A DNA stretch of 64,000 nucleotides from Bacillus timonensis (GTDB taxonomy: Bacteria; Bacillota; Bacilli; Bacillales; Bacillaceae_L). Location: the NCBI GenBank assembly GCA_020171895.1, contig JAIVAN010000007.1:271828-335827 (forward strand), in the 5' to 3' direction. A program made the translations under genes and the position numbers. The notes under the pieces are model-generated. The model was not told where the DNA came from and made no database searches. It saw nothing but the letters and a program-made list of their open reading frames with translations. Positions 26,657 to 37,843 of the stretch are shown piece by piece; position 1 is the stretch's first letter; every line of letters begins with the position of its first letter.

Positions 26657-26740
26657 TTAAACGAAAAATAGTAAATAGATTACACCAATTAGAAGAAATA
26701 CTCCACATAGTGTTAGCAAAACCTTCGCTAATGTTTCCAA
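26657..26740 (-). CDS. Candidate 27-residue single-span membrane protein
   Basis: A TTG start preceded by AAGGTGA (seven bases) opens a 27-codon frame. The product is MLETLAKV followed by one long hydrophobic helix to its end. It begins 12 bases after the stop of the DUF350 membrane gene and ends just before the terminator, so it fills the operon's last slot. The call rests on start signals, position and hydrophobicity; conservation is untested. Confidence 0.5.
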   Translation of the reverse strand: METLAKVLLTLCGVFLLIGVIYLLFFV

Positions 26741-26752
26741 TAGTAATTCACC

Positions 26753-27160
26753 TTACCCTATACCCGAGCCTATGACGTAGGAGAGTCCTATTGAGATCAC
26801 CATTGCGATAAATCCAACAGCTCGGTTATCTTTTTCAATCTCATCATCAATTTTAAACCTTGGTGTCAAAAATTCAAATATAAAATATCCAGTAAGTAAT
26901 AAGAAAAAGCCAAACATTCCCCAACCAATCATGACAAATAATGAATCATGATTGCTAATAGAGAAACGAAAAATATTAGCAATACCAAATATTTTTCCAC
27001 CGGTAGCCATAGCTACAGCAAAGTTTCCCTTTTGTATTTCTTCCCAATTTTTATATTTCGTTACTAATTCAAATAAAGCTAGAAATAAAATGATAAGTAA
27101 TACGATTACGCTATAATTAGCAGCAGCTTGCACATAATCATTTCCCCAAAAATTTTCCAT
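26753..27160 (-). CDS. yshE: DUF350 membrane protein (YshE-like)
   Basis: 135 residues from the ATG at 27160, with four predicted membrane helices. It shows the DUF350 pattern: NFAVAMATGGKIFGIANIFR and LTGYFIFEFLTPRFKIDDEI. It is 45 bases downstream of mutS2. An in-frame ATG at 27190 would add ten polar residues. The molecular role is unknown. It lies between mutS2 and lcfA as in B. subtilis. Confidence 0.88.
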   Translation of the reverse strand: MENFWGNDYVQAAANYSVIVLLIILFLALFELVTKYKNWEEIQKGNFAVAMATGGKIFGIANIFRFSISNHDSLFVMIGWGMFGFFLLLTGYFIFEFLTPRFKIDDEIEKDNRAVGFIAMVISIGLSYVIGSGIG

Positions 27161-27205
27161 TGGTTTGCAAAACTCCCTTTTATTTTCCATTAAAGCAATA
27201 ACTCT

Positions 27206-29563
27206 TTACTTAAATTCAACGACCGTTACTCCTGTTCCACCTTCCCCCGCTTCTCCAAAGCGGGATGATTTAACTTGTCGGTGCTTCTTTAAATAGTCTT
27301 GAACACCCTGTCGAAGCGCACCTGTTCCTTTTCCGTGGATAATGGACACTCGTGGATAACCAGCTAGAAGTGCATCATCAATATACTTTTCCACCCTAAG
27401 TAAGGCGTCCTCAAAGCGCTCTCCTCTCAAATCCAGTTCAAGCTTCACATGATAATCCTTGCCCTTAATTGTTGCTAAAGGTTTTGTTTCGACCGGTTCA
27501 GGGCGACTAATGTATTGAAGATTGCTTTCCTTAACCTTCATTTTCATAATCCCCATTTGAACATTCCATTCTTTTTGTCCTACTTTTTCAATCAGAATAC
27601 CTTTTTGGTCAAAACTTATAACTTTAACTTCATCACCTGGTCGAAGCTCTTCATTTTTTGTTGATTTTCCTATCTTTTTTGAACTCTTTTCTAAAGTAGG
27701 AGTCGCGTTTTCTAGACGTTTTTTTGCATCTATTAGTTCATGTTCTTTAATTTGAGCATGTTGATTTTTCTTCATTTTTCTTAGTTCTCGAATAATCTCA
27801 TCTGCTTCTTCGGTTGCATGTTTGATTGTTTGGGCGGCCTTTATTTCGGCTTTTTGATATAAATGATCTCTTTGTTGATTAAATTCATTAATTTGCGCTT
27901 GTAGTTCTTCATGTAGTTTCTGCGCCTCTTTACGAATAGCCTCAGCCTCAATTGCCTCCTCTTCCGCTTTTTTCTTACTATTTTCAAGTGAGGCGATCAT
28001 GTTTTCTACCGTATTACTTTCAGTACTAATATGTGATCTAGCTCGCTCTATAACGGACGAATCTAGTCCTAGACGCTTAGAGATTTCAAAAGCATTGCTT
28101 CGGCCAGGAACACCAATTAACAATTTGTATGTAGGACTGAGTGAATCAACATCAAACTCTACACTAGCATTAATTACCTCAGGCCTATTATAGCCGTATG
28201 CTTTTAACTCAGGGTAATGAGTAGTGGCAATTACTCTTGCACCTCTTTGATACACTTCATCTAAAATGGAGATTGCTAGTGCAGCACCTTCACCGGGGTC
28301 TGTACCAGCACCTAGTTCATCGAATAATACTAAACTATTCTCATCAACCTTTTGGAGAATATCTACAATATTGACCATATGAGATGAGAACGTACTTAAG
28401 CTTTGCTCAATTGATTGTTCATCACCGATATCTGCATAAACAGAATCAAAAACAGTCATTTCTGATCCATCAAGTGCAGGTATTTGTAAACCTGATTGAG
28501 CCATTAACGTGAATAATCCCACGGTTTTTAATGTAACCGTTTTTCCTCCAGTATTTGGTCCAGTAATTACAATCGTCGTATACTCTTTTCCTAATTCAAT
28601 ATCATTAGGCACAACTTCTTCTGGCTTAATAAGAGGGTGTCTTGCTTTAAAAATATTCACATAGCCTTTATTGTTCATTATAGGCTTTGAACATTTCAGT
28701 TTATGACTATAACTTGCTTTTGCAAAAAGAAAGTCTAATTCTGATAAGACTGTTACGTTATGATCTAATTCTCCCTCTACTTCTGCAACCTTTCCCGTTA
28801 ATTCAAAAAGGATTCTTTCAATTTCTTGTGTTTCTTTTACTCTCGCTTCTTGAAGTTGGTTATTTAAGTCAACGACCGCTTGTGGTTCAATGAATAACGT
28901 AGCGCCTGAGGAGGATTGGTCATGGACAATTCCACCATATACACCTCTGTATTCCTGCTTAACAGGTACAACATATCGATCATTTCGAATCGTAATGATT
29001 GCGTCAGATAATGTTTTTTGTCCCGAAGAGGATCTTACAATATTCTCAAGCTTTTCTCTGATTCTAGCTTCATTACTTCTAAGCTGGTGTCTAATCGTTC
29101 GAAGTTTTTCGCTAGCAGAGTCCATTACTTCTCCAGAATCATCGATACAACTCTTAATGTCTTGTTCTACCTCGATTAGAGGAGCTATTTGTGAAACAAA
29201 TTCACCTAGAATAGGTAATTCAATGCCATCTTCAATCATTCCTTCGATAAACTTCTTTAACTGTCTGCCCCCATAGATGGTACTTGCAATGTTAAGAAGT
29301 TCATTTTGGTTTAACATGCCACCAATTGCGGCTCTTTTAATGCTTGCACGAATATCACTAATTCCACCTAAAGGAACATTTCCTTTTAGCCTTAAAACTT
29401 TTACACCTTCATCCGTTTGCTCCTGCCACTTTACTACTTCAGCGTAGTTTGGCGATGGAAGAAGTTTAATGACTTTGTCACGACCAAGTGATGAAGCAAC
29501 ATGCTGCTTTAATTGTTCTTTCACTTTGTCAAATTCTAATACTTTCATCATGCGCTGATTCAT
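27206..29563 (-). CDS. mutS2: MutS2 (endonuclease / ribosome-rescue ATPase)
   Basis: 785 residues, the length of the B. subtilis protein. It contains a MutS core and clamp, an ATPase with Walker A GPNTGGKT and Walker [16 protein letters not shown], a long charged coiled coil at about 510-620, a KOW-like segment, and a C-terminal Smr domain ([31 protein letters not shown]). The family restricts recombination and in Bacillus also acts on collided ribosomes. The ATG at 29563 follows GGGGAG. It lies 40 bases after polX. Confidence 0.95.
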   Translation of the reverse strand: MNQRMMKVLEFDKVKEQLKQHVASSLGRDKVIKLLPSPNYAEVVKWQEQTDEGVKVLRLKGNVPLGGISDIRASIKRAAIGGMLNQNELLNIASTIYGGRQLKKFIEGMIEDGIELPILGEFVSQIAPLIEVEQDIKSCIDDSGEVMDSASEKLRTIRHQLRSNEARIREKLENIVRSSSGQKTLSDAIITIRNDRYVVPVKQEYRGVYGGIVHDQSSSGATLFIEPQAVVDLNNQLQEARVKETQEIERILFELTGKVAEVEGELDHNVTVLSELDFLFAKASYSHKLKCSKPIMNNKGYVNIFKARHPLIKPEEVVPNDIELGKEYTTIVITGPNTGGKTVTLKTVGLFTLMAQSGLQIPALDGSEMTVFDSVYADIGDEQSIEQSLSTFSSHMVNIVDILQKVDENSLVLFDELGAGTDPGEGAALAISILDEVYQRGARVIATTHYPELKAYGYNRPEVINASVEFDVDSLSPTYKLLIGVPGRSNAFEISKRLGLDSSVIERARSHISTESNTVENMIASLENSKKKAEEEAIEAEAIRKEAQKLHEELQAQINEFNQQRDHLYQKAEIKAAQTIKHATEEADEIIRELRKMKKNQHAQIKEHELIDAKKRLENATPTLEKSSKKIGKSTKNEELRPGDEVKVISFDQKGILIEKVGQKEWNVQMGIMKMKVKESNLQYISRPEPVETKPLATIKGKDYHVKLELDLRGERFEDALLRVEKYIDDALLAGYPRVSIIHGKGTGALRQGVQDYLKKHRQVKSSRFGEAGEGGTGVTVVEFK

Positions 29564-29603
29564 CGTTTTCTCCCCTAACATTCAACATCATAATAGAGCT
29601 AAA

Positions 29604-31337
29604 TTATTGTTTATGATGCTTTTCTAAAAAATCTAACAATCGCCCAATGTCCCATGTATTAATGACATTATCCTTCTTAATCCAACCTTTCATCGCTGTA
29701 GAAACTCCTATTGGCATATCTTCAAGCATATCGATATTATGAGCATCTGTATTAATAACCAGTTTTACACCTGCATCCTGGGCCATTTTAATATACTGTG
29801 CAGATAAATCTAAACGATTAGGATTCGCATTTAGTTCTAGTGCGGTATTTGTTTCTTTCGCTAATTGTATAAGAAGCTCGATATCTACGTCATAACCTTC
29901 TCTTCTCCCAATTAACCTACCAGTTGGATGGGCAATAATATCAACATGGCAGTTTTCTAAAGCTGCTTTCAATCTTGTCATTATTTTTTCACGTGGCTGT
30001 GAAAAACTTGAATGAATTGATGCAATCACAATATCCATTCCTGCTAAGACAGAATCATCATAATCTAGTGTTCCATCAGGTAAAATATCCATTTCTACTC
30101 CTGCTAAAATGGTAATATCATCATACTTTTCATTTAATCGGTCTATTTCCTCTCTCTGTTGAAGCAATCTCTCTGGTGTTAGTCCGTTAGCAACCTTTAA
30201 ATATTGAGAATGATCCGTAATCGCAATATAACGATAACCTTTGGATCGACACGCCTCTACCATCTCTTCAATTGTAAAAGCACCATCGCTCCAAGTAGAA
30301 TGCATATGTAAATCGCCCAAAATATCTTCCAAACGAATAAGACCTTCAATTTCATGCACTAACTCAATTTCCTTACCGTCCTCCCTAAGTTCTGGAGGGA
30401 TAAAGGGGATATTAAAATGATTAAAAAACTCTTCTTCAGATTCAAAAGTCTTTACTTCACCCGTCTCAATTATTTCTACGCCATATTCACTAATCTTTTC
30501 TCCTCTGTCTTTTGCAATTTGTCGCATTTTCACATTGTGATCTTTACTTCCTGTAAAATGATGTAAGGTTGTCACAAATTCTTTTGGTAAGACAAGTCTA
30601 AAGTCAACCGAAATATCATATTCATACTCAATCACGACAGAAACTTTAGTATCTCCATTTGAGATGATTTCTTTGACTCCCTTTAATTGTGTTAGTTGTT
30701 CCCGCACAATGTTTGGTGTAGTTGTAGCAATAATAAAATCAAGATCTTTAATTGTTTCTCTCATTCTTCTTAAACTTCCAGCTCTTGAAAATTTCACAAT
30801 TCCCTGCATTGTCGATAAAGCTTGTTCAATAGATTCAGCTAAAGGAATCATCATAGAAATTGGTAATCTTTCAGGACGTTTTCCGCTTTCAGCAATCGAT
30901 GCCAATATTTTTTCTTCTGTTTTTTTACCAAATCCCGCTAGGCTTTGTACCTTTCCATTCATACATGCTTCTTTGAGCATTTCTATATCTTCAATTCCTA
31001 ATTCCTGATAAAGCTTGGCAATTTTCTTTCCACCTAAACCTTGTAATTTCAATAGAGGAACCAATCCCGCTGGCACTTCACTTTTAAGCACAGATAGTGT
31101 TTCTGATTCTCCAGTATTGATATATTCTTCAATGACAGCAGCAGTGCCTTTACCAATTCCTGCAAGCTTTGTAAAATCTTCTATTTGACTTAAGCTTCTA
31201 TCATCATTTTCAAGTGCAGCAGCAGCTTTTCTAAAAGCTGCAATTTTAAACGTATTTTCACCCTTTAATTCCATGTAAATGGCAATAGTTTCTAATAATC
31301 GAATGATATCTTTTTTATTCAAATGACTCACGCTCAC
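29604..31337 (-). CDS. polX: DNA polymerase/3'-5' exonuclease PolX
   Basis: Family X repair polymerase of 577 residues acting in base excision repair. The N-terminus holds helix-hairpin-helix repeats (TKLAGIGKGTAAVIEEY). The palm contains GSLRRMRETIKDLDFII with the catalytic Asp pair. The C-terminal PHP nuclease domain has LHMHSTWSDG, AITDHSQ and NTDAHN metal ligands. The first codon is a GTG; a TTG five codons later is an alternative start. It heads a unit running into mutS2. Confidence 0.94.
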   Translation of the reverse strand: MSVSHLNKKDIIRLLETIAIYMELKGENTFKIAAFRKAAAALENDDRSLSQIEDFTKLAGIGKGTAAVIEEYINTGESETLSVLKSEVPAGLVPLLKLQGLGGKKIAKLYQELGIEDIEMLKEACMNGKVQSLAGFGKKTEEKILASIAESGKRPERLPISMMIPLAESIEQALSTMQGIVKFSRAGSLRRMRETIKDLDFIIATTTPNIVREQLTQLKGVKEIISNGDTKVSVVIEYEYDISVDFRLVLPKEFVTTLHHFTGSKDHNVKMRQIAKDRGEKISEYGVEIIETGEVKTFESEEEFFNHFNIPFIPPELREDGKEIELVHEIEGLIRLEDILGDLHMHSTWSDGAFTIEEMVEACRSKGYRYIAITDHSQYLKVANGLTPERLLQQREEIDRLNEKYDDITILAGVEMDILPDGTLDYDDSVLAGMDIVIASIHSSFSQPREKIMTRLKAALENCHVDIIAHPTGRLIGRREGYDVDIELLIQLAKETNTALELNANPNRLDLSAQYIKMAQDAGVKLVINTDAHNIDMLEDMPIGVSTAMKGWIKKDNVINTWDIGRLLDFLEKHHKQ

Positions 31338-31475
31338 TTTCTATGTATAATTCTACTCTTGTCTGTCGTTTAATAATCTATTTGTATCTTCAATTTAGTT
31401 TGTTTTTAAATAAGATTTACCTTTTTATCGTTTCCTCAATTATGTATTCTACTTACAAAACTAAAATCATATATA

Positions 31476-31502
31476 AAAAACTTCTCTGATCAGAGAAGTT
31501 TA
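31476..31502 (-). terminator. Terminator of zapA-cvpA
   Basis: AAACTTCTCTGATCAGAGAAGTTT is a perfect palindromic stem overlapping the cvpA stop, followed by TTTTT on the minus strand. Confidence 0.85.
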
Positions 31503-32054
31503 GAATGCCATATGTTCTATCCATAAGTCTTTTATTTTCCCTGAGAAAATAGGTGTATGTTGAACTATCATCTTTGCCATAACAGACTCATTGATAGATG
31601 TCTGTATGATTTCTAAAGGTAATAAGGCTCCAATAAAAAGGACAATAAAAAGGATAAGATAGGTTTCAACAAAACCTAATAAACCACCAGCCCATCCATT
31701 CACTTGTTTCAGCAATGGTAAATGAGCAAGGAAGTCAAGCATTGAACCAATAATTTGCATGGCAATTTTTGTTGCAAAGAATAGCATAGCAAAGGCGATT
31801 GCTCGATAATAAGCAGCTTCTAAATTAGAACTTTCAAACAAAAATTTCACAGTAGATTCTTCACCGAAGGAAGGATAAGGAATCCATAGGTTTAATTTTG
31901 GAGCTAGGTCACCAAAATATAAATATGCCACGATAAATGCAACAATAAATCCTGTTAAATGTACGATTTGAAGAATAAATCCCCTTTTAAGGCCAATTAA
32001 AAAACCAAATAATAGAATAATAACTAAAAATAAATCAAGCATTTCTAATTTCAA
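31500..32054 (-). CDS. yshB: CvpA-family membrane protein (YshB-like)
   Basis: 184 residues with four membrane helices. The family pattern is visible: [20 protein letters not shown] at the N-terminus and [20 protein letters not shown] in the middle. CvpA is linked to colicin V production in E. coli; in Bacillus its role is unknown. It overlaps the zapA stop codon by four bases, so the two genes are coupled. Confidence 0.9.
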   Translation of the reverse strand: MKLEMLDLFLVIILLFGFLIGLKRGFILQIVHLTGFIVAFIVAYLYFGDLAPKLNLWIPYPSFGEESTVKFLFESSNLEAAYYRAIAFAMLFFATKIAMQIIGSMLDFLAHLPLLKQVNGWAGGLLGFVETYLILFIVLFIGALLPLEIIQTSINESVMAKMIVQHTPIFSGKIKDLWIEHMAF

Positions 32055-32320
32055 TCCTTTTCATTTATTACTTGCATTTGTTGTAGAAGTTGCTCATGTT
32101 CATCCTTTAACTTTAGGTAGTCATGTACAACATTTACAGCTGTTAATACGGCTAACTTATTTATATCTAGCGAAGAGTTTTTGCTATTAATCTCTCGCAT
32201 TTTATCGTCAACAATTGAGGCCACAAGACGAATATGACTCGTGCTTTCATACCCTATAATTGAATATTGCTGTCCATATATATCAACTGTTGTTTTTGTT
32301 TTGTTTTTTTGTGACAACAT
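32051..32320 (-). CDS. zapA: Cell-division protein ZapA
   Basis: 89 residues. It bundles FtsZ protofilaments at the division ring. The N-terminal beta-hairpin domain reads [19 protein letters not shown], and the conserved [12 protein letters not shown] segment leads into a C-terminal coiled coil. The ATG at 32320 has TGGGGG upstream and matches the start of B. subtilis ZapA. It is diverged from rnhC, with a repeat copy in between. Confidence 0.95.
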   Translation of the reverse strand: MLSQKNKTKTTVDIYGQQYSIIGYESTSHIRLVASIVDDKMREINSKNSSLDINKLAVLTAVNVVHDYLKLKDEHEQLLQQMQVINEKD

Positions 32321-32431
32321 ATGAGCCCCCAATCCTATCAATCCTCATCTTATCATAACATGAATAGTAGAAATATGGAAAGTCATCTCCTAAAGAGTTA
32401 TGATAGGTTTATATTAGTTTCTAGTTTTTTG

Positions 32432-32620
32432 GCTACCCTGAAAATACGACACTGTATATGGGGTGTTAACCTCCGTTGCAGGAACCTCGCTTTCCGCGGG
32501 GCGCTCCTGGAGCCTCCTCGGCTGCGCCTGTGGGGTCTCCAGTCCAGCGCATCTCCCGCAGGAGTCTCGGTTCTTCCACTTCGATTAATAAGCATAAATC
32601 ACTATATGTCAACATTCTAT
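32432..32620 (+). repeat. Dispersed hairpin repeat, copy 2
   Basis: It runs from GCTACCCTGAAAATACG to AACATTCTAT, directly after a TTTTTT run. Stems GGAACC/GGTTCT, GCGGG/CCCGC, GCGCT/AGCGC and CTGGAG/CTCCAG fold it into one long hairpin with the tip GCCTCCTCGGC. Its outermost stem is weaker than in the other copies, since the right arm reads GATTAATAAG in place of GATTAACAC. It lies between zapA and rnhC, left of the rnhC start. Confidence 0.88.
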
Positions 32621-32703
32621 ATTTCTGTTTGTTTGGAGAATATTTAATAAACTACTAATACATATTCATAATAAAATTTAGCTATATTTTAGGAGTTGAT
32701 AGC

Positions 32704-33651
32704 ATGGCTAATGCTGTTTTAAAAGTACCTAGAGACGTTATTCAAAAAATGAGAGAAGAATATGCTACTTTCATGGTTGAGAAAATTCCACAGGGAGGGT
32801 TATTTGTAGCTAAGCTACCTACTTGTACGGTTACAGCTTATAAATCAGGTAAGGTGTTGTTTCAAGGGGCTGGCGCTGATAAGGAGTCAATGAAGTGGGG
32901 AGAAAAACAAAGTCAATCTTCAAAGCCTGTAAGTATGAAGAGTAACAAGAAGGAGCATAGTTTTACACCCCCAGTAAATATATCATCCCTATCAATTTTA
33001 GGTTCTGATGAAGTTGGAACTGGTGATTACTTTGGACCAATGACGGTTGTTGCTGCTTATGTAAGTAAAGATCATCTCGCATTATTAAAAGAACTTGGAG
33101 TAAAAGATTCAAAGAATCTAAATGATATTCAAATCTGTTCAATTGCTAAAGAAATCATTGAGGTTATTCCATATAGTTTATTGGTTCTTCATAACGAAAA
33201 ATATAACGATTTACAAGCAAAAGGAATGACACAAGGTAAAATGAAGACCCTGCTTCACAATCAAGCGTTACAGCATGTACTAGATAAGATTACTCCACAA
33301 AAACCTGATGGAATCTTAATCGATCAATTCGCTGAGCCTGAGACATATTTTAGACATTTAGCCGGACAAAAACGTGTGGTTCGAGAGAATGTTTATTTTT
33401 CTACGAAAGCCGAAGGTGTGCACTTAGCAGTTGCTGCTGCTTCAATTATTTCAAGGTATGCTTTTGTAAAGGAGTTTGAAAAACTTAGCAAAAAAGTGGG
33501 AGTGGATTTACCTAAAGGAGCAGGGGCTAAGGTAGATCAAGTTGCTGCTGATATTATCAAGGAACAAGGCATTGACGTATTGAAGAAGATTACGAAGTAC
33601 CATTTTGCAAATACGGACAAAGCGAAGAAAATAGCTAAATATACTTCATAG
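32704..33651 (+). CDS. rnhC: Ribonuclease HIII
   Basis: Cleaves the RNA strand of RNA-DNA hybrids. It is 315 residues: an N-terminal TBP-like substrate-binding domain (to about residue 90) and the RNase H catalytic domain starting LGSDEVGTGDYFGPMTVV with the first acidic residues. GVKDSKNLND and ILIDQFAEPE carry further active-site residues. An AGGAG site precedes the ATG. It is on the plus strand as in B. subtilis and is flanked by same-direction copies of the repeat. Confidence 0.96.
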   Translation: MANAVLKVPRDVIQKMREEYATFMVEKIPQGGLFVAKLPTCTVTAYKSGKVLFQGAGADKESMKWGEKQSQSSKPVSMKSNKKEHSFTPPVNISSLSILGSDEVGTGDYFGPMTVVAAYVSKDHLALLKELGVKDSKNLNDIQICSIAKEIIEVIPYSLLVLHNEKYNDLQAKGMTQGKMKTLLHNQALQHVLDKITPQKPDGILIDQFAEPETYFRHLAGQKRVVRENVYFSTKAEGVHLAVAAASIISRYAFVKEFEKLSKKVGVDLPKGAGAKVDQVAADIIKEQGIDVLKKITKYHFANTDKAKKIAKYTS

Positions 33652-33667
33652 CTGATGTGGTAGATAA

Positions 33668-33709
33668 TAAAAAAAGTGGAAGAGACTTAATAGTTTCTTC
33701 CACTTTTTT
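33668..33709 (+). terminator. Terminator of rnhC
   Basis: AAAAAGTGGAAGA/TCTTCCACTTTTT stem followed by T residues. A repeat copy begins within ten bases of the T-tract. Confidence 0.9.
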
Positions 33710-33717
33710 ATTTTATA

Positions 33718-33908
33718 GCTACCCTGAAAAATACGGACCTGAACATGGGGTGTTAATCTGCGTTGCAGAACTCTCGCTTTCCGCGGGGCGCTTCTTGAGC
33801 CTCCTCGGCTTATGCCTGTGGGATCTCAAGCCTAGCGCAATTCCCGCAGGAGTCTCGGTTCTTCCACTCCGATTAACACGCATAAATACTGTGATTCAAC
33901 ACTCTACT
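33718..33908 (+). repeat. Dispersed hairpin repeat, copy 3
   Basis: It begins GCTACCCTGAAAAATACGG just after the rnhC terminator. Stems are GTGTTAATC/GATTAACAC, AGAAC/GTTCT, GCGGG/CCCGC, GCGCT/AGCGC and CTTGAG/CTCAAG. The CTTGAG stem replaces CTGGAG of copies 1 and 2 with the matching change on the other arm. Confidence 0.88.
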
Positions 33909-33985
33909 CACAATAAACATTAACATTTTTCATTCATCATGGTGCTAAGAGTTCTATAGATAGTTTTAAAGATACTCCCTAAAGA

Positions 33986-36397
33986 TTATGATCTTAATGT
34001 AGCTGAAAATTTTTCCTCAACAGCTTTTAATACATTTTGATGTGTTTTTGTTACTTCTTCATCTGTAAGAGTTCTTTGTGGGTCAAAATAACGTAATGAA
34101 TAAGCGACGGATTTTTTACCTTCTTCCATACGCTCTCCTTCATAAAGGTCAAAGACAAATACATCTTTTAGTAGCTTTCCACCAGTTTCAATAATCACAT
34201 TTTTTATATCACCGGATGGAATTGATTTATCCACAACTAAGGCAATATCTCTAGTCATCATTGGAAAGCGTGGTATTGGTTCGTACGTTATCTCTTCAAC
34301 ATCCGCTTCTAAAACTTCCATTAACGCTAATTCAAAAACATATGTCTCATTTAAATCAAGTTCCTTTTGAACGTCTGGATGAACCTGACCTACAAAACCA
34401 ATTGATTGTTTATCAATCATAACTTCAGCTGTTCGTCCTGGATGCATACCTTCTATTTCTGCTTTCACAAACGAAATTTTCTTTCCTAATCCAAGTAGGT
34501 CAAATAGTCCTTCAAGAATTCCTTTTACCACAAAGAAATCGACTTTCTTCTTCTCTCCTTGCCAAGGGTGTGATAACCATTGTCCCGTTACAGCTCCAGC
34601 TAAGCGTTCTTTTTCATTTGGCAATTCACCTTCGCCATTTGATAAAAATACAGAACCTAACTCATACGTAGCAATATCGTCAATCTGACGAGCGATATTA
34701 TGTGATAAAACTTCCAATAACTGAGGAAGAATGCTTAGGCGTAGAACACTTCTCTCCTCACTCATAGGCATTGAAAGATGTATTGGCTTCGCTTCTTCTA
34801 ATGCATACTTGCTAACCTTAGCCTCATTTGTTAATGAATACGTCACAGATTGATATAGACCTGCACCTTCTAAATAGCGACGAACCTTTCTTCTTTTTGC
34901 TTGATAAGGAGTTAATTTACCTGCCGCTTCCCCAATTGGTAAAGTTGTTGGTAAATTGTCGTAGCCATAAAGCCTTGCAACTTCTTCAATGATATCTTCT
35001 TCTATTGTAATATCACCACGTCGAGTCGGAACAGTAATCGTAAACGTCTCATTATCTTCAGTAAAAGTAAACTTCAAGTTTGCTAAAATTCCTTCAATTA
35101 CATCTTTCTGCATCGACGTACCAAGTACAGAATTAATACGGTCTAATGTAATCGTCACGACTGCAGGAGTAACTGTTAAATGATCTACTTCTACAACTTC
35201 AGCAAGTACTTTTCCTGAAGCATACTGAGCCATTAATGCTGCTGCTCGATCACACGCTTCACGTGTTCTGTTAGGATCAATGCCTTTTTCATATCTAGTG
35301 CTTGCTTCACTTCTAAGTCCATGATCCTTTGATGACTTACGAATCGTAGAGCTATTAAAGTAAGCAGATTCAATTAAAACAGTGGTAGTATCAGCCTGTA
35401 CTTCAGAATTCGCTCCACCCATTACACCTGCAAGTGCAACTGGCTCAATACCGTTTGTAATTACAAGGTGATCATCAGATAGAGTTCTTTCTGCATCATC
35501 AAGTGTGACAATCTTTTCGTCTTGTATTGCACGTCTTACAACGATTTCTTTAGAACCAAGGCGATCATAATCAAACGCATGTAATGGTTGACCATATTCC
35601 AATAGAATGTAATTTGTGATATCGACCACATTGTTATGTGGACGAATACCCGCTGCCATTAATTTTGTTTGTAGCCATAATGGAGAAGGAGCAATTTTTA
35701 CGTCCTTCACTATTCTTGCACAATACAGTGGATTGTCTTCTTTTGCGTCGACTTTGATGGAAATATAATCACTTGCTTTTTCATCCGTAGTAGTTAGCTC
35801 TATGGAAGGGAATTTCACTTCTTTCCCTAATATTGCAGCTACCTCATAAGCTACACCTAACATACTTAAGCAGTCAGAGCGATTTGGCGTTAATCCTAAC
35901 TCTAGCACTTGGTCATCTAAATTTAAATGTTGCAATGCATCTGTTCCGACTTCAACATCTTCTGGAAAAACAAAAATACCCTCTGAGAATTCTTTGGCAA
36001 CTAATTTTGACTCCACTCCAAGCTCCTGAAGTGAACAAATCATACCATGTGACTCTTCTCCACGTAACTTCGCTTTCTTAATTTTAAAGTTTCCCGGTAA
36101 AATAGCACCAACCTTTGCAACGACAACCTTCTGCCCTTTTGCTACATTTTTAGCACCACAAACAATTTGAACTGGCTCTTCTTCCCCAACATCTACTGTA
36201 CAAACATTTAATTTGTCTGCATTAGGATGTTGTTGACACTCTAACACATGACCAACTACTACCCCAGAAATTCCTTGGTTAAGTACTTCAACACCTTCAA
36301 CCTCTATACCACTTTTCGTAATTTTATCTGCTAGCGCTTCAGCAGTTACACCGCTAAGATCTACATATTCTTGTAACCATTTATATGAAACAAACAT
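33986..36397 (-). CDS. pheT: Phenylalanine-tRNA ligase beta subunit
   Basis: 803 residues of the alpha2-beta2 synthetase. The N-terminal tRNA-binding (EMAP-like) domain, [19 protein letters not shown], is followed by B3/B4 editing, B5 ([22 protein letters not shown]) and a C-terminal anticodon-binding FDX-ACB domain (ARFPMM-type block [13 protein letters not shown]). It is 15 bases downstream of pheS on the same T-box transcript. Confidence 0.98.
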   Translation of the reverse strand: MFVSYKWLQEYVDLSGVTAEALADKITKSGIEVEGVEVLNQGISGVVVGHVLECQQHPNADKLNVCTVDVGEEEPVQIVCGAKNVAKGQKVVVAKVGAILPGNFKIKKAKLRGEESHGMICSLQELGVESKLVAKEFSEGIFVFPEDVEVGTDALQHLNLDDQVLELGLTPNRSDCLSMLGVAYEVAAILGKEVKFPSIELTTTDEKASDYISIKVDAKEDNPLYCARIVKDVKIAPSPLWLQTKLMAAGIRPHNNVVDITNYILLEYGQPLHAFDYDRLGSKEIVVRRAIQDEKIVTLDDAERTLSDDHLVITNGIEPVALAGVMGGANSEVQADTTTVLIESAYFNSSTIRKSSKDHGLRSEASTRYEKGIDPNRTREACDRAAALMAQYASGKVLAEVVEVDHLTVTPAVVTITLDRINSVLGTSMQKDVIEGILANLKFTFTEDNETFTITVPTRRGDITIEEDIIEEVARLYGYDNLPTTLPIGEAAGKLTPYQAKRRKVRRYLEGAGLYQSVTYSLTNEAKVSKYALEEAKPIHLSMPMSEERSVLRLSILPQLLEVLSHNIARQIDDIATYELGSVFLSNGEGELPNEKERLAGAVTGQWLSHPWQGEKKKVDFFVVKGILEGLFDLLGLGKKISFVKAEIEGMHPGRTAEVMIDKQSIGFVGQVHPDVQKELDLNETYVFELALMEVLEADVEEITYEPIPRFPMMTRDIALVVDKSIPSGDIKNVIIETGGKLLKDVFVFDLYEGERMEEGKKSVAYSLRYFDPQRTLTDEEVTKTHQNVLKAVEEKFSATLRS

Positions 36398-36412
36398 GGT
36401 TTCCCCTCCTAA

Positions 36413-37447
36413 TTAAACTCTGTTAAACTGACTAACAAATCGGCGATCGTTTGTATAGAAGTGACGAATATCATCAATTCCGTACTTTAACATCGCTATA
36501 CGTTCAGGTCCCATTCCAAACGCGAAGCCAGTGTATTTCTTAGAATCAAACCCTGCCATTTCAAGTACATTCGGATGAACCATTCCTGCACCTAAAATTT
36601 CAATCCAACCTGTTTTTTTACATACATTACATCCACTGCCTCCACACATGAAGCAAGAAATATCCATTTCTACTGAAGGTTCAGTGAACGGGAAAAAGCT
36701 AGGTCTTAAACGAATTTCTCTATCTTCTCCAAACATTTTTTTTGCAAATGTAGCTAAAGTACCTTTTAAGTCACTCATTCTAATGTTCTCATCGATGACT
36801 AGTCCTTCTATTTGCATAAATTGGTGAGAGTGAGTTGCATCGTCACTATCTCTTCTATACACTTTCCCAGGACATATGATTTTCACTGGTCCCTTACCCT
36901 TGTGCTTTTCCATTGTTCTAGCTTGTACAGGTGATGTATGAGTACGTAATAAGATTTCTTCAGTTATATAGAAAGAGTCTTGCATATCGCGTGCTGGATG
37001 CCCTTTTGGAAGATTTAATGCTTCAAAATTGTAATAATCTTTCTCTACTTCTGGACCTTCAGCGATTGTATAACCCATGCCTAAAAATAAGTCTTCAATT
37101 TCTTCAATAACAGCTGTTAATGGGTGATGGCTTCCTACTTTTACAGGGCGACCAGGGAGTGTTACATCAATGCTCTCAGTCGCTAATTTTTTTTGAACTT
37201 CTTCAGCCTCTAACTTCTCTTGCTTTTCTGTTAGTTTTGTTGTAATTGCTTCACGAACTTCATTCGCAAGAGCACCCATAATTGGTCTTTCTTCTGCTGA
37301 AAGCTTACCCATTCCACGTAGCACTTCTGTGATGGGACCTTTCTTCCCTAAATATGCCACCCGGATATCGTTAAGTTCTTTTAAGTCTTGTGCTGCATTT
37401 ACTTTTTCAATTGCTTCCATTTGCAATTCTTTTAATCGTTCTTGCAT
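36413..37447 (-). CDS. pheS: Phenylalanine-tRNA ligase alpha subunit
   Basis: 344 residues, equal to B. subtilis PheS. Class II catalytic core motifs are visible: [44 protein letters not shown] and [22 protein letters not shown]. An N-terminal coiled coil contacts tRNA. The ATG at 37447 lies seven bases after GGAGGT; an in-frame ATG at 37462 is inside the binding site and is not used. A T-box leader controls the operon. Confidence 0.98.
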   Translation of the reverse strand: MQERLKELQMEAIEKVNAAQDLKELNDIRVAYLGKKGPITEVLRGMGKLSAEERPIMGALANEVREAITTKLTEKQEKLEAEEVQKKLATESIDVTLPGRPVKVGSHHPLTAVIEEIEDLFLGMGYTIAEGPEVEKDYYNFEALNLPKGHPARDMQDSFYITEEILLRTHTSPVQARTMEKHKGKGPVKIICPGKVYRRDSDDATHSHQFMQIEGLVIDENIRMSDLKGTLATFAKKMFGEDREIRLRPSFFPFTEPSVEMDISCFMCGGSGCNVCKKTGWIEILGAGMVHPNVLEMAGFDSKKYTGFAFGMGPERIAMLKYGIDDIRHFYTNDRRFVSQFNRV

Positions 37448-37539
37448 AAGTTTGACCTCCATTTATTTGACCTTTGAAATGTAAACTCCGCTATCGTGTT
37501 ATCGTAGGATGTATGTAACCTTTTTACATGTATAAAAAC

Positions 37540-37795
37540 AACAAAAAATCCCCGCCCTAAAAAGGGACGAGGATATCGCGGTACCACCCTTGTTAACAGA
37601 AGATTTTCTGTTCAACTTTAAAATTGATAACGGTAAAAACCGGAACACCTTTACGCATTTAGCGGTCTAAGTGTCGACTCAAGAGGTGAATTCACTACCC
37701 TTTAAACACATAAAAATGCTTTCAGTCTCGGCATTTTCTCCCTGAATGGTAAAAGATAGCTACTCTTCTCTATCACTGTCAGTTTCATTATTTCA
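37540..37795 (-). promoter_or_regulatory. T-box riboswitch of pheST (Phe specifier)
   Basis: The minus strand has the T-box core AGGGTGGTACCGCG at about 37580-37595, preceded by Stem I with the specifier TTC in GTGAATTCACC. A terminator CCTCGTCCC...AGGGCGGGG with TTTTTT follows. Uncharged tRNA-Phe should stabilise the antiterminator. Confidence 0.93.
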
Positions 37796-37843
37796 TTACT
37801 GTCTCATCATTATATTATATGGGGATTTATAAGGCAAATCAAC

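Noticed and set aside
28890..29276. 128-codon plus-strand frame inside mutS2
   Set aside because: Antisense shadow of a well-supported coding region; composition is that of a reversed frame.
32432..33908. rnhC with flanking repeats as a composite transposon
   Set aside because: rnhC is in its usual Bacillus position and orientation next to zapA, there is no transposase, and the repeats occur elsewhere singly.
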